A stretch of 32,068 nucleotides of DNA from Azotobacter chroococcum (GCF_004339665.1 NZ_SMMU01000035.1:1-32068); one strand, 5' to 3'; counted from the stretch's first letter, positions 17,516 through 24,087 are shown. Notes: generated by a model not told the origin, from the sequence alone. Program-made: numbers and translations.

Positions 17516-18973
17516 TCACGCGAAAGGGTCGTAGTTGGATTGATGCGAGCCAGTGGCCGGCGCCTTGATCTGGTAACGCTGCCGGGCAAATCGCCGCATC
17601 ATGTAGGCGTACCGCGTCGCAGAGAGCAGGTCGTCATTCAGCTTCACGATCCGGCCCATCTCGTCGCGGTGGTAGTTCATCTTCTCTTCGAACCATGGCG
17701 ACAGATGGGAGAACACCTTCAGCCGGCCCGTGGTCATCCGCTCGTACAGCTCGACGAGGCCGGCCTCGACGCCAACGCCGCCGGCCGGCCAGGTGGCGTG
17801 TTCGGCCAGCATCGTCCAGCCGGCGTCCCGGTAGGCGGCCATCTGCTGCTCTCCGGACGACTTCTCGGACTGCAGGCCGTCGCTCGGCCATGCCGTCGGC
17901 ACATGCTGAGCCCAAGGCTTCACGACGCCCCAGGCTGTTGCTGGCGTGGTCCTCGACTGCTTCCACGCCTGCGCGACGTAGATCACGTCGGCATCCATGT
18001 CGATCCAGAGCTGCACATGGGCCTGCGGGTGATCCCAGCCGAAGTCCATGCCGTTGATGACCCAGAAGTGGTCCGGGCACGGGAACGGCGCACATTTGAC
18101 CAGTTCGTCGCCGAAGTCGAAGATCAGGCCTGTGCCGAGCAATGGGAGCCCCTTGGTTCGCATATCGCGCTGCCAGGCAGGGTACTGGTCTAGCAGCGCC
18201 TGCTTTGTCTCTTCCGTCAGGTGTTTGGCGTCATCCCATGTCGCGCGCTGCATGTACTGGCTGGGCGCCGGGCTGTCCATGAACTGGACGACCAGTTCGG
18301 TTCGCCCGTTCTCCGGGGTGAACGTGAGGATTCCCCGCCCGCCTCTGCCCTGATCGCCAGTTGCGGTCCGGGTGATCACCTGCGGGTATATCGCGCTGTC
18401 CCGCGGCTCTTCGTCGATGTGATACCAGTCGACGCTGTCGCCCATGATTGCGTGCTGACCCTGGCTATAGGACCAGAACTGGACGATTGCTATGCCGCCG
18501 CTAGCGTGCCTTACGCGCACCTCGCGCATCGCCCCGCTCGTGCCGGTGGCAGACTTCCAGTCAACAATCCTGTCCGCCGGGATCAGGCCGCCAGTGAACT
18601 TGCCGCCCTCCATCCGCCCGAACAGCGGAACCTGCAGCAGGTCGCGCGTCTTCTCCATCGAGAACCCGAGCAACCAGCACAGCGGGGCGCCGCTGAACTT
18701 GTGGCCAGCCCAGTCATGCGGGTAGTCGCCGAGAAGATGGAATGCATCGATTGTCAGGCCGGTGCGCGTTTTACCGACCCGGTTGGCCGCCATCAGCATG
18801 CAGGCCGAATAGCTTGCCGTGGCCTCGATGAACTTAAGCTGCCAGTCGTACAGCGACTGGAATTGGATCAGAGATGCCTGCTGCGCCCGTCTGCGCTTCT
18901 TCTCCTCCAGCAGCAGCAGAAGCTCAGCCTTCTCCTCCCGAGACAAGCTGCGCGATTCGGCGGTCAAGCTCAT
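17516..18973 (-). CDS. Terminase large subunit
   Basis: 485 aa. The packaging ATPase has Walker A AANRVGKT (62-69) and Walker B VDWYHIDEEP (181-190; D187/E188). A C-terminal RNase-H-like nuclease begins around GMDFGWDHP (D309 likely metal-binding). It docks on the portal and cuts concatemers. The N-terminal ~35 residues are a charged LLLLLEEKKRRRAQ helix. The ATG at 18973 lies 50 nt inside the TerS gene, an unusually long overlap without a strong RBS. I keep it because no other ATG precedes Walker A. Confidence 0.93.
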   Translation of the reverse strand: MSLTAESRSLSREEKAELLLLLEEKKRRRAQQASLIQFQSLYDWQLKFIEATASYSACMLMAANRVGKTRTGLTIDAFHLLGDYPHDWAGHKFSGAPLCWLLGFSMEKTRDLLQVPLFGRMEGGKFTGGLIPADRIVDWKSATGTSGAMREVRVRHASGGIAIVQFWSYSQGQHAIMGDSVDWYHIDEEPRDSAIYPQVITRTATGDQGRGGRGILTFTPENGRTELVVQFMDSPAPSQYMQRATWDDAKHLTEETKQALLDQYPAWQRDMRTKGLPLLGTGLIFDFGDELVKCAPFPCPDHFWVINGMDFGWDHPQAHVQLWIDMDADVIYVAQAWKQSRTTPATAWGVVKPWAQHVPTAWPSDGLQSEKSSGEQQMAAYRDAGWTMLAEHATWPAGGVGVEAGLVELYERMTTGRLKVFSHLSPWFEEKMNYHRDEMGRIVKLNDDLLSATRYAYMMRRFARQRYQIKAPATGSHQSNYDPFA

Positions 18974-19340
18974 CGTCAGTCATGTCCTGAATCTGGATTT
19001 TCCCGGAGTGCTCCTGCTGAATGCGGTCACCGTACTTCTTCGGGGAACGCTTTCCGGCCACCCACTTGAGAGCATCGATCTTCACCCGGGCGGCCGCAGC
19101 GTTCTCCGGCGTGACCGCCTCAGCCTCGGTGATGATGTCGGCCTCGAACAGGTCGGACGCAGCTTCGCGTGCGCGCGCGTACTGCTCGGAGTAGGGGCTG
19201 CCGCTAACGTGCCCCAACAGAGTCCCGACACTTAGCCCCATATCTACTGCGATCTGCCGTAGGGTTTTCCCCTCCGCGACCTGCTCGCACAGACGGTTAA
19301 CCCGCTCTCTGATCTGGTCATCAGTTAGCGGCCTGGTCAT
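18924..19340 (-). CDS. Terminase small subunit
   Basis: 138 aa. N-terminal helix-turn-helix: EGKTLRQIAVDMGLSVGTLLGHV (residues about 24-46). A helical oligomerisation segment follows (YARAREAASDLFEADIITEAEAV), then a C-terminal acidic tail DMTDDELDRRIAQL that probably contacts TerL. This is the common small-terminase layout; it recognises pac/cos. Directly upstream of and overlapping TerL. Confidence 0.88.
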   Translation of the reverse strand: MTRPLTDDQIRERVNRLCEQVAEGKTLRQIAVDMGLSVGTLLGHVSGSPYSEQYARAREAASDLFEADIITEAEAVTPENAAAARVKIDALKWVAGKRSPKKYGDRIQQEHSGKIQIQDMTDDELDRRIAQLVSGGEG

Positions 19341-19353
19341 CTTGAGAACTCCA

Positions 19354-19629
19354 TCAGCTGCCCCTCAGCACCGGAGCCAGATTGCCCCTGGTCTTCAGCA
19401 GCCCGATTGCCAGCACGCCATGGATGACGATCATCGGCCAGGCGGCGGGCTGGACCACAAACTGGCCTGTCACGATCTCAACGCAGGTAGTGAGGCAGGC
19501 CATCATCACGATTGTGGCCATCACGGACACGTCGCGGCGGAACTTTGCGCCCCGCCTCTGATACGTGAACAGCCTGACGAATGTGACGATACAGAGCAGG
19601 AACGTAATCCAGGTAAGTGCATTAGCCAT
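19354..19629 (-). CDS. Holin-like membrane protein (91 aa)
   Basis: Three hydrophobic segments are visible: TWITFLLCIVTFVRLF (about residues 5-20), VSVMATIVMMACLTTCVEIV (35-54) and WPMIVIHGVLAIGLL (64-78). A short polar C-terminus follows (KTRGNLAPVLRGS). The topology is that of 3-TM holins. I chose the ATG at 19629 because GGGGAG lies just upstream and the start overlaps the previous gene by 8 nt. Two adjacent membrane proteins at the head of the late operon suggest a holin pair (holin/antiholin). Confidence 0.7.
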   Translation of the reverse strand: MANALTWITFLLCIVTFVRLFTYQRRGAKFRRDVSVMATIVMMACLTTCVEIVTGQFVVQPAAWPMIVIHGVLAIGLLKTRGNLAPVLRGS

Positions 19630-19966
19630 CTGTCTCCCCCTTGGTCGCAACCGATGCCCGCTTGGCCTTGATGGCGGCGAGCGCTGCGGTTATGACCCCG
19701 GAGGAAGCGATAAATGCAGCCGGGCCTGGCAGGTCGATGGGGCCCACCCCGAAGATCGTCATGCCCGACACGACCGGCGCGAACATGTAGCCGACGATGA
19801 CGGATACAAGAGACAAGGCAACGCGGGAGAGGATGGACAACTCGGCATTGGCGACGAAGTAGACGACTCCGCCGCAGAGGGCGCCGATTGCTGCCTCCCC
19901 ATTGATCATCAGGCCGGCACCTATCGCGCCGGCGACAACGATGCCGGTCGTACTGGGTTCGGCCAT
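19622..19966 (-). CDS. Putative holin (114 aa)
   Basis: First gene of the late operon. Hydrophobic segments lie at about residues 8-36 (IVVAGAIGAGLMINGEAAIGALCGGVVYFV), 45-66 and 82-100. A basic C-terminus follows (KAKRASVATKGETDG). Size, topology and position (right after the late promoter and terminator) fit the small 3-TM phage holin families. No endolysin follows, which is unusual, so the lysis genes are split. Confidence 0.72.
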   Translation of the reverse strand: MAEPSTTGIVVAGAIGAGLMINGEAAIGALCGGVVYFVANAELSILSRVALSLVSVIVGYMFAPVVSGMTIFGVGPIDLPGPAAFIASSGVITAALAAIKAKRASVATKGETDG

Positions 19967-19989
19967 GCTGATTTCCTACTGCATAAACG

Positions 19990-20014
19990 AAAAAGCCCCG
20001 CACTAGGCGAGGCT
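19990..20014 (-). terminator. Terminator ahead of the late operon (tR'-like)
   Basis: AGCCTCGC/GCGGGGCT stem (8 bp with one G-T pair), 5-nt loop, then TTTTT on the minus strand. It lies between a candidate late promoter and the first holin gene, so late transcription must pass it. It nearly matches the terminator at 746-767. Confidence 0.8.
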
Positions 20015-20028
20015 CTGAATTTGTGTCG

Positions 20029-20051
20029 TTTTTCCTTTGGGCGAGGAAAAA
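20029..20051 (-). repeat. Inverted repeat in the late leader
   Basis: Perfect 7-bp inverted repeat TTTTTCC/GGAAAAA around a 9-nt loop, between the candidate late promoter and the terminator. In lambda the equivalent stretch holds the Q-loading pause; here the role is inferred from place only. Confidence 0.5.
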
Positions 20052-20063
20052 CATGATGGGAAA

Positions 20064-20092
20064 ACTGTACTCCTAGCCGCACAAGAACGCAA
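20064..20092 (-). promoter_or_regulatory. Candidate late promoter
   Basis: TTGCGT (20092-20087), 17-nt spacer, TACAGT (20069-20064) on the minus strand. It is the best sigma70-like pair in the 142-nt gap before the late operon. The terminator at 19990-20014 would stop a short leader RNA, as in lambda pR'-tR'. Confidence 0.5.
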
Positions 20093-20108
20093 CGTTATAG
20101 CGTCACAA

Positions 20109-20699
20109 TCACGCAGCTTCCCTCATCGAAGCCAGCAGCATCGCGACTGGGGCAAGCGCTTTTCTGTCGAGGTCGTTGCAGGCGTCAAAGCAACGCTCGA
20201 TGAAATCGTCCCACTCGCGCGACCAGTTGCGGGAATCCAGCGTCACGCCATACCGATCGAACAGCCATTTCCGGAATGCCTCTGGCGTCGGCATCGGGTC
20301 TATCCCCTCGCTCTGCCCACCCTGGTGCTGCCGGCGGTAGCGGTACAGCACACCCATGGCGACATACCGGGCGCGCCCTGACTTGGCCTCTGTCATGCGC
20401 TCCACCTTGCTGCGAGCGATGGCATAGACCAGCTCCTCGGCGATCTCCCGATGATCGTCATCTGCCAGCGGGCTGTAGAGCCAGTGCCCGAAGCACTGCA
20501 GGTGGGCCGGCAGCGTGCTGATTGCGCTCTGCACCACCCCAGCAAGCGCCTGATCCATGGCCGCGCCAGTCCGCCGGTCCTTCTCGCTCTTCTGGACCAT
20601 TGCCCCGAGTATCCCGACCTCCAGGGCGTAGGCGGTCGTCGACTCGCGGCGCTGGTAATACGCGTCGTGCCACAGTTGCCGGGCGCTGCTCAGTTTCAT
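20109..20699 (-). CDS. Hypothetical protein in the Q position (candidate late antiterminator)
   Basis: 196 aa, last gene of the leftward early operon. Mostly helical and basic/acidic mixed. Features are an N-terminal KLSSARQLWHDAYYQRR, a central SKVERMTEAKSGRARYVAMGVLYRYRRQHQGG that is strongly basic, and a C-terminal NWSREWDDFIERCFDACNDL. I do not recognise a named family, and there is no zinc-finger pair. Lambdoid phages encode Q exactly here, followed by the late promoter and its terminator, both of which are visible downstream. I therefore infer a late-gene regulator. ATG overlaps the nuclease stop (ATGA). Confidence 0.6.
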   Translation of the reverse strand: MKLSSARQLWHDAYYQRRESTTAYALEVGILGAMVQKSEKDRRTGAAMDQALAGVVQSAISTLPAHLQCFGHWLYSPLADDDHREIAEELVYAIARSKVERMTEAKSGRARYVAMGVLYRYRRQHQGGQSEGIDPMPTPEAFRKWLFDRYGVTLDSRNWSREWDDFIERCFDACNDLDRKALAPVAMLLASMREAA

Positions 20700-21067
20700 G
20701 CCGCTTTCCTCCCCAGGAACATCAGAACGGTTTCGATTGCTCTGCCGGACCGGATCATTTCCGGGTCACAGCGATAGACGGTCCATCCCAGGCGCAGCGC
20801 TGCTTCGTACTTCCGCAGGTCTTCTGCAAATCCCTTCCCTCGCGTGTGCCGGCCGCCGTTCCATGCGCCGCCCTCGACCTCAATCAGCAGCCGGCGCTCC
20901 AGGATGGCGAAGTCGGCCCGCCAGTCCCTGAGCCCTGCCGCCTCAAGACGGGCGCGAAGGCCTCTGCCTTCCCCGCCACATGCCTCGGCAGCGAAACGGT
21001 ACTCGCGCACCGCCTCGACGCCGTTTGCGCGCAGGTGGAGCGCTAGAGTGGCTTCTGCCTCACTCAC
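20696..21067 (-). CDS. PD-(D/E)XK endonuclease-like protein
   Basis: 123 aa. The core reads WRADFAILERRLLIEVEGGAW (about residues 48-68). The Asp in WRADF, then E-V-E of IEVEGG, gives the D...ExE arrangement of PD-(D/E)XK nucleases, close to Vsr/DUF559-like proteins. The C-terminus YEAALRLGWTVYRCDPEMI resembles the usual GWxVxR strand of that group. It stands where other phages have the RusA resolvase, so branched-DNA cleavage is plausible. Start is a GTG at 21067 with AGGGGG about 8 nt upstream; it overlaps the previous gene by 8 nt. Confidence 0.75.
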   Translation of the reverse strand: MSEAEATLALHLRANGVEAVREYRFAAEACGGEGRGLRARLEAAGLRDWRADFAILERRLLIEVEGGAWNGGRHTRGKGFAEDLRKYEAALRLGWTVYRCDPEMIRSGRAIETVLMFLGRKAA

Positions 21068-21302
21068 TCGCCTGCCCCCTCCTCATCCTGTTGAGCTTCG
21101 CCCTGGCCTCGGCCTGCAACTCCGGTCGCGCCGCCAGCTCCCTCTCGGCCCACATCCGCCCCTTGGTTTTCAGCTGCGAGTAGATCGAGTTGGCGAGCTC
21201 CACTGCCTGCCGGTACCGCTCCAGGCATTCCTGCTTGTGCGCATTGATCGCATCCCGTTCCGCAGGCGAAAGGGTCGCCAAATTCGAGCCATGCTTTTCC
21301 AC
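21060..21302 (-). CDS. Hypothetical protein (80 aa)
   Basis: Helical, charged protein: LATLSPAERDAINAHKQECLERYRQAVELANSIYSQL then a basic C-terminus RAKLNRMRRGQASE. No domain recognised. The likely start is a GTG at 21302 with GGGGA about 7 nt upstream. A competing +1 frame from 21309 gives a Gly-rich, implausible product. It overlaps the nuclease gene by 8 nt and starts 3 nt after the 92-aa gene. Confidence 0.6.
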   Translation of the reverse strand: MEKHGSNLATLSPAERDAINAHKQECLERYRQAVELANSIYSQLKTKGRMWAERELAARPELQAEARAKLNRMRRGQASE

Positions 21303-21305
21303 ACA

Positions 21306-21584
21306 TCATCCCCTTTGCTCCCCTTCCATCCTGTCGAGCACCCCGTAGACCTCTGCGAGCTCGCCTCCCTGCTCGATGCGCTGCTGGCGTGGGCTGTCGT
21401 CGCGCTCGGGCCAGCCGTTGAGCTCGAGCTCGTCGACTGGGCCTCGCTGCGCCTTGTCCGCGTCGATCCAGTTGAATGCCTCGTCGATGGTCTTGGCCTT
21501 GAACGCCGGCGCCCTCTCGTCACCCCGGTAGACGTGGAACCGATCGGTGTCGCCCGGGACGTTCTTCACGATGTAGCCGGTCAT
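21306..21584 (-). CDS. Hypothetical protein (92 aa)
   Basis: Begins MTGYIVKNVPGDTDRFHVYRGD, a short beta-rich section, then AFKAKTIDEAFNWIDADK, and a C-terminal helix GGELAEVYGVLDRMEGEQRG. The ATG at 21584 overlaps the stop of the zinc-ribbon gene (ATGA), which supports it over the much longer open frame upstream. Unrecognised; acidic overall. Possibly a small inhibitor or adaptor, with no evidence beyond position in the nin-like cluster. Confidence 0.65.
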   Translation of the reverse strand: MTGYIVKNVPGDTDRFHVYRGDERAPAFKAKTIDEAFNWIDADKAQRGPVDELELNGWPERDDSPRQQRIEQGGELAEVYGVLDRMEGEQRG

Positions 21585-21754
21585 TTGGCTCTCCGGTCGC
21601 GGCTGTTTGCGACAAGTGGCTGTTGGTCTTCCTTCAGCTCCCACGGCTGAGGCTGCTTGCAGTCGTTGCAGATGCGGTCCTGGTATGTGCTGAAGCTGAC
21701 CAGGGGTCCGCCGCATTCCGGGCAGCGCGGCCCGATGCCGTCGTAGTGGCTCAT
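21581..21754 (-). CDS. Small zinc-ribbon protein (57 aa)
   Basis: MSHYDGIGPRCPECGGPLVS then YQDRICNDCKQPQPW. The four cysteines in CPEC and CNDC form a clear zinc ribbon with a 13-residue spacing. Such ribbons bind nucleic acid or stabilise small folds in phage nin regions. Start and stop both overlap neighbours by 4 nt (ATGA), so the cluster is translationally coupled. Confidence 0.7.
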   Translation of the reverse strand: MSHYDGIGPRCPECGGPLVSFSTYQDRICNDCKQPQPWELKEDQQPLVANSRDRRAK

Positions 21755-21960
21755 CTCCCCACCCCGTGCGCCGCGGCCATTGCCTCGATCCACTCCACGG
21801 TGTGCGGACGGACCAGCCAGGCCCAGGCGATCTCCCCGTCCGGCATGGCGTCGGAACAGTCGCCAACGATCAGGACGGAGCCGGTCGAGTACAGCAGCAG
21901 CATCCCCGGCTCCAGCCGCTCAGGGGCGCCGGCGGTCCATTGCAGGTTGCGGATGCTCAT
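21751..21960 (-). CDS. Hypothetical protein (69 aa)
   Basis: MSIRNLQWTAGAPERLEPGMLLLYSTGSVLIVGDCSDAMPDGE, then WAWLVRPHTVEWIEAMAAAHG. It looks like a compact alpha/beta protein with a short beta core. No family recognised. ATGA overlaps at both ends. Confidence 0.62.
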   Translation of the reverse strand: MSIRNLQWTAGAPERLEPGMLLLYSTGSVLIVGDCSDAMPDGEIAWAWLVRPHTVEWIEAMAAAHGVGR

Positions 21961-22139
21961 GCGGCCTCCATCAACTTGCTAACGAGCCGCCCGACGCAGC
22001 GCTTGATCTGCTCGTCAGGCGCGGAAGGAAATGCAGCCCTCAAATCATCAAGCAGCGGCTTTGCGCGCCGATATCCGCCGTCTCTGGCCAGCCGAAACGC
22101 GTGCATGACGATTTCGATATCCTCGTAAACCTTGTTCAT
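21957..22139 (-). CDS. Hypothetical protein (60 aa)
   Basis: MNKVYEDIEIVMHAFRLARDGG, then KPLLDDLRAAFPSAPDEQIKRCVGRLVSKLMEAA. All-helical, with a pattern (DEQIKRCVGRLVSKL) like a small helix-turn-helix or helical bundle. Function unknown. Coupled to both neighbours by 4-nt overlaps. Confidence 0.62.
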   Translation of the reverse strand: MNKVYEDIEIVMHAFRLARDGGYRRAKPLLDDLRAAFPSAPDEQIKRCVGRLVSKLMEAA

Positions 22140-22435
22140 GCCTTCACCTCGATCAGCCCCATGCGGGCAAGTTGGGCCAGCGTTTCGCAGATGGCCTTGT
22201 CCAAAATTGCCCGGCGCTCGTCGCGGGTCATGTCCTTGCCGTTATCGATGGCCGAATGACACGACGGGCACAGCGCGGCCGTCAGGCAGTCGTCAGTTTT
22301 CTGGCTCATGGCTTTTCCAAAATTCCTGTGTGCAGCCTGCACGCCATAGGCGCCGCAGATCACGCAGGTTTCGATCTTGCGAACCGCTGCCAGCCACTTG
22401 CTGGAGCGGTAGACGGGTTGGCGTTGGCGGAGCAT
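22136..22435 (-). CDS. YbcO-like putative nuclease
   Basis: 99 aa. Cysteine/histidine layout CVICG (about 24-28), AAHRNFGK (about 34-41), CPSCHSAID (56-64) matches the DUF1364/YbcO family of HNH-like phage nucleases, which usually lie next to ninB. The same neighbour is found here. CxxC plus CxxCH bind zinc; the His in AAHR is a likely catalytic residue. ATG shares a base with the stop of the 25-codon ORF (TGATG). Confidence 0.8.
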   Translation of the reverse strand: MLRQRQPVYRSSKWLAAVRKIETCVICGAYGVQAAHRNFGKAMSQKTDDCLTAALCPSCHSAIDNGKDMTRDERRAILDKAICETLAQLARMGLIEVKA

Positions 22436-22512
22436 CAGATCCGCCTACACATCGCCCATACCAGTGCGGCTCCCCATGCGGCGCCGATAAGCAGTTGGGT
22501 CTCATGGCTCAT
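22435..22512 (-). CDS. 25-aa membrane microprotein
   Basis: Peptide MSHETQLLIGAAWGAALVWAM with a Cys-Arg-Arg-Ile end. A single hydrophobic helix (LLIGAAWGAALVWAM) is followed by a positive tail. The start overlaps the NinB stop (ATGA) and its stop overlaps the YbcO-like start (TGATG), so it fills the 77-nt gap between the two exactly. Without it, that gap would be the only uncoupled junction in this part of the operon. Could be a membrane-active early peptide. Confidence 0.55.
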   Translation of the reverse strand: MSHETQLLIGAAWGAALVWAMCRRI

Positions 22513-22913
22513 GCCGCGATCCCCCAGCGGTCGGCAGTGGTGAACCTCGCTCCGCGCTCAGCGGCGAAGGCCTCCATCACCTCGAACATGTCGCTGAACC
22601 ACTTCTTGCTCTGCTTGCGGGTCGAGACGCCCAGGACAACGAAGCCGCCGTCTAGGCCGGGCACGGCGCGCTGCTTCTGCACTGAGGCGCTGAAGATGTG
22701 CTTCCAGTCCTCGTCGCTGAGCTTCTGGCCGTACCAGTCGACCTGGCGGGAGATGTCGCGCAACATGCTCCACATACGCCTGTTCTGGGCGTCGGATCTG
22801 GCTTCCTCGCGCAGGCTCCAGACCATGCCGGCCTCGAGGTCGACGCGCTGCAGGATCTGGATAGCCCGCTGGCGGTCCATCTCGGTGCGGAGCGGGAAGG
22901 TTGGGCTGCTCAT
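22509..22913 (-). CDS. ninB: NinB recombination protein
   Basis: 134 aa. Central features of the NinB (lambda Orf) family are visible: RSDAQNRRMWSMLRDISRQVDWYGQKLSDEDWKHIFSAS, then GGFVVLGVSTRKQSKKWFSDMFEVMEAFAAERG. NinB binds single-stranded DNA and can replace RecFOR in phage recombination. The pairing with the YbcO-like gene is typical of lambdoid phages. Start overlaps the previous stop (ATGA). Confidence 0.9.
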   Translation of the reverse strand: MSSPTFPLRTEMDRQRAIQILQRVDLEAGMVWSLREEARSDAQNRRMWSMLRDISRQVDWYGQKLSDEDWKHIFSASVQKQRAVPGLDGGFVVLGVSTRKQSKKWFSDMFEVMEAFAAERGARFTTADRWGIAA

Positions 22914-23347
22914 TCAGCACCACCCTTGCCCATCGCGGCGTCGATGGCGGCCTCGGCATCATCGGCATCGACCGGTGCCCGCTCACTCGGCCAGGGCGAG
23001 CGCGAATTGCCGATGTCGTAGACGTATGCGGCCTGATCTACATACCAAGCCAGTTCCCTGACGAATCGGTAGCGCCGCGCATCCGCCCTAACCCGCTCCA
23101 GCTCGGCCTTGAGCCGGTCGCGCTCGGCTTGGAACGAGTCCGCCAGCGCCTTATTGGCCACAACCAGCCGATCCAGGCAGTCGGCATTTTTCTCCAGCGC
23201 ATCGTTCTCGGCGATCAGGGCCGCCACGTCCTCCGGCTCGACCGCGCAGTAGAACTCGTTCAGATTCCGGTCGCGCTCTTCCTCGTCGGCGCAGCGCTCG
23301 ATGCTGCAGGCGCTGACAAGACGCTTCAGGTTCTCGATATCAGCCAC
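22910..23347 (-). CDS. Coiled-coil hypothetical early protein (145 aa)
   Basis: Residues 40-90 are a long charged coiled coil (VAALIAENDALEKNADCLDRLVVANKALADSFQAERDRLKAELERV), followed by an Arg/Tyr-rich YRFVRELAWYVDQAAYVYD and an acidic tail. Resembles common Ea-type phage proteins of unknown function. Start is a GTG at 23347 with GGAGGG about 7 nt upstream. It overlaps its neighbour by 8 nt. Confidence 0.65.
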   Translation of the reverse strand: MADIENLKRLVSACSIERCADEEERDRNLNEFYCAVEPEDVAALIAENDALEKNADCLDRLVVANKALADSFQAERDRLKAELERVRADARRYRFVRELAWYVDQAAYVYDIGNSRSPWPSERAPVDADDAEAAIDAAMGKGGAE

Positions 23348-23507
23348 GCTCAGCCCTCCACAGCTCGTCCCGCGTTACGCCTTTCTTGACGCTCTCGATC
23401 AGCACGTAGAACGACATCTCGGAGAGCTTCGGCCGCACGATGCGGACCTCCACGGGCTCGTCGTCGACGATGTGCGCCCGCCACAGGGCCTTGAGTTTCT
23501 TGTTCAT
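23340..23507 (-). CDS. Hypothetical protein (55 aa)
   Basis: MNKKLKALWRAHIVDDEPVEVRIVRPKLSEMSFYVLIESVKKG... Basic N-terminus, then a beta-hairpin-like centre. The ATG at 23507 has GGAGGAGC upstream and overlaps the stop of the 131-aa gene (ATGA). A start 5 codons earlier exists but lacks an RBS. Unrecognised. Confidence 0.62.
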   Translation of the reverse strand: MNKKLKALWRAHIVDDEPVEVRIVRPKLSEMSFYVLIESVKKGVTRDELWRAERG

Positions 23508-23899
23508 GCCAGCTCCTCCCACTCAACGTGCTTGCCAGTCCTGCGCCAGATTTCGGATCGCTTCAGGTACAGCAGATGCCGGCACTCCTCGCAGCAGTCG
23601 GTCGAGTTGTTCGGATTGCGGATCGACTTGGCGCTGCGGGTCGAGTAGTTGCCGCAGGAGCAGCGGACCACCCACCCCTTGACCTCTGCGGCTTGAGCGA
23701 TAACCGTGAAACGCCCGAAGCGGAAGCCACTCAGGTCAGCCCATGACTGGCTGCCAAGCTCTTGCGAAGTCGGCTTACGCATGGCCGGCGGCACGTCCTG
23801 GCAAATGGCGGAATACTTCTTTCGAGACTCGTACACCTCGCCCCGCCCCATCACGCGGGCGGCTGTCGAGTTGACTGGGATTTCGTGGCCGACTTTCAT
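23504..23899 (-). CDS. Zinc-ribbon protein (131 aa)
   Basis: N-terminal ~45 residues are basic (YESRKKYSAICQDVPPAMRK). The second half reads FGRFTVIAQAAEVKGWVVRCSCGNYSTRSAKSIRN then CCEECRHLLYLKRSEIW. CSC...CCEEC gives a four-cysteine ribbon around a GWVVRCSCG strand, as in the small domain that accompanies phage HNH/AP2 DNA-binding proteins. Probably DNA-binding; no nuclease residues are seen. Its RBS lies in the 19-nt repeat described separately. Confidence 0.68.
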   Translation of the reverse strand: MKVGHEIPVNSTAARVMGRGEVYESRKKYSAICQDVPPAMRKPTSQELGSQSWADLSGFRFGRFTVIAQAAEVKGWVVRCSCGNYSTRSAKSIRNPNNSTDCCEECRHLLYLKRSEIWRRTGKHVEWEELA

Positions 23900-23914
23900 G
23901 CCCTGGCCTCCTTC
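23896..23914. repeat. 19-nt repeat, copy 1 (SD plus ATGA junction)
   Basis: Minus strand GAAGGAGGCCAGGGCATGA, an exact match to 24069-24087. It encodes the Lys-Glu-Ala-Arg-Ala C-terminus of one gene and contains the Shine-Dalgarno and start of the next. Confidence 0.85.
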
Positions 23915-24072
23915 GGCCCAAACTTGTGGTGCCCGCGCTTCATCGAGCCGTCTGCCAGGATCACGCGCTTGTCGATGCCGCGAGTCATGCGGACGATTCC
24001 CTTGGCCTCCAGCACGAACTGGAAGCCCTGGCGTGCCAGGTCAGATACGGTTTTGATCTGGGCGGGGGTCAT
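23896..24072 (-). CDS. Hypothetical protein (58 aa)
   Basis: MTPAQIKTVSDLARQGFQFVLEAKGIVRMTRGIDKRVILADGS... ending GPKEARA. Possibly a helix followed by a small beta domain. I chose the ATG at 24072 because it overlaps the stop of the 62-aa gene (ATGA) behind a GAAGGAGG sequence. The longer open frame upstream is the Arg-rich shadow of that gene. Confidence 0.62.
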   Translation of the reverse strand: MTPAQIKTVSDLARQGFQFVLEAKGIVRMTRGIDKRVILADGSMKRGHHKFGPKEARA

Positions 24073-24087
24073 GCCCTGGCCTCCTTC
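24069..24087. repeat. 19-nt repeat, copy 2 (SD plus ATGA junction)
   Basis: Exact copy of 23896-23914. It does the same job at the 62-aa/58-aa gene boundary. Confidence 0.85.
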
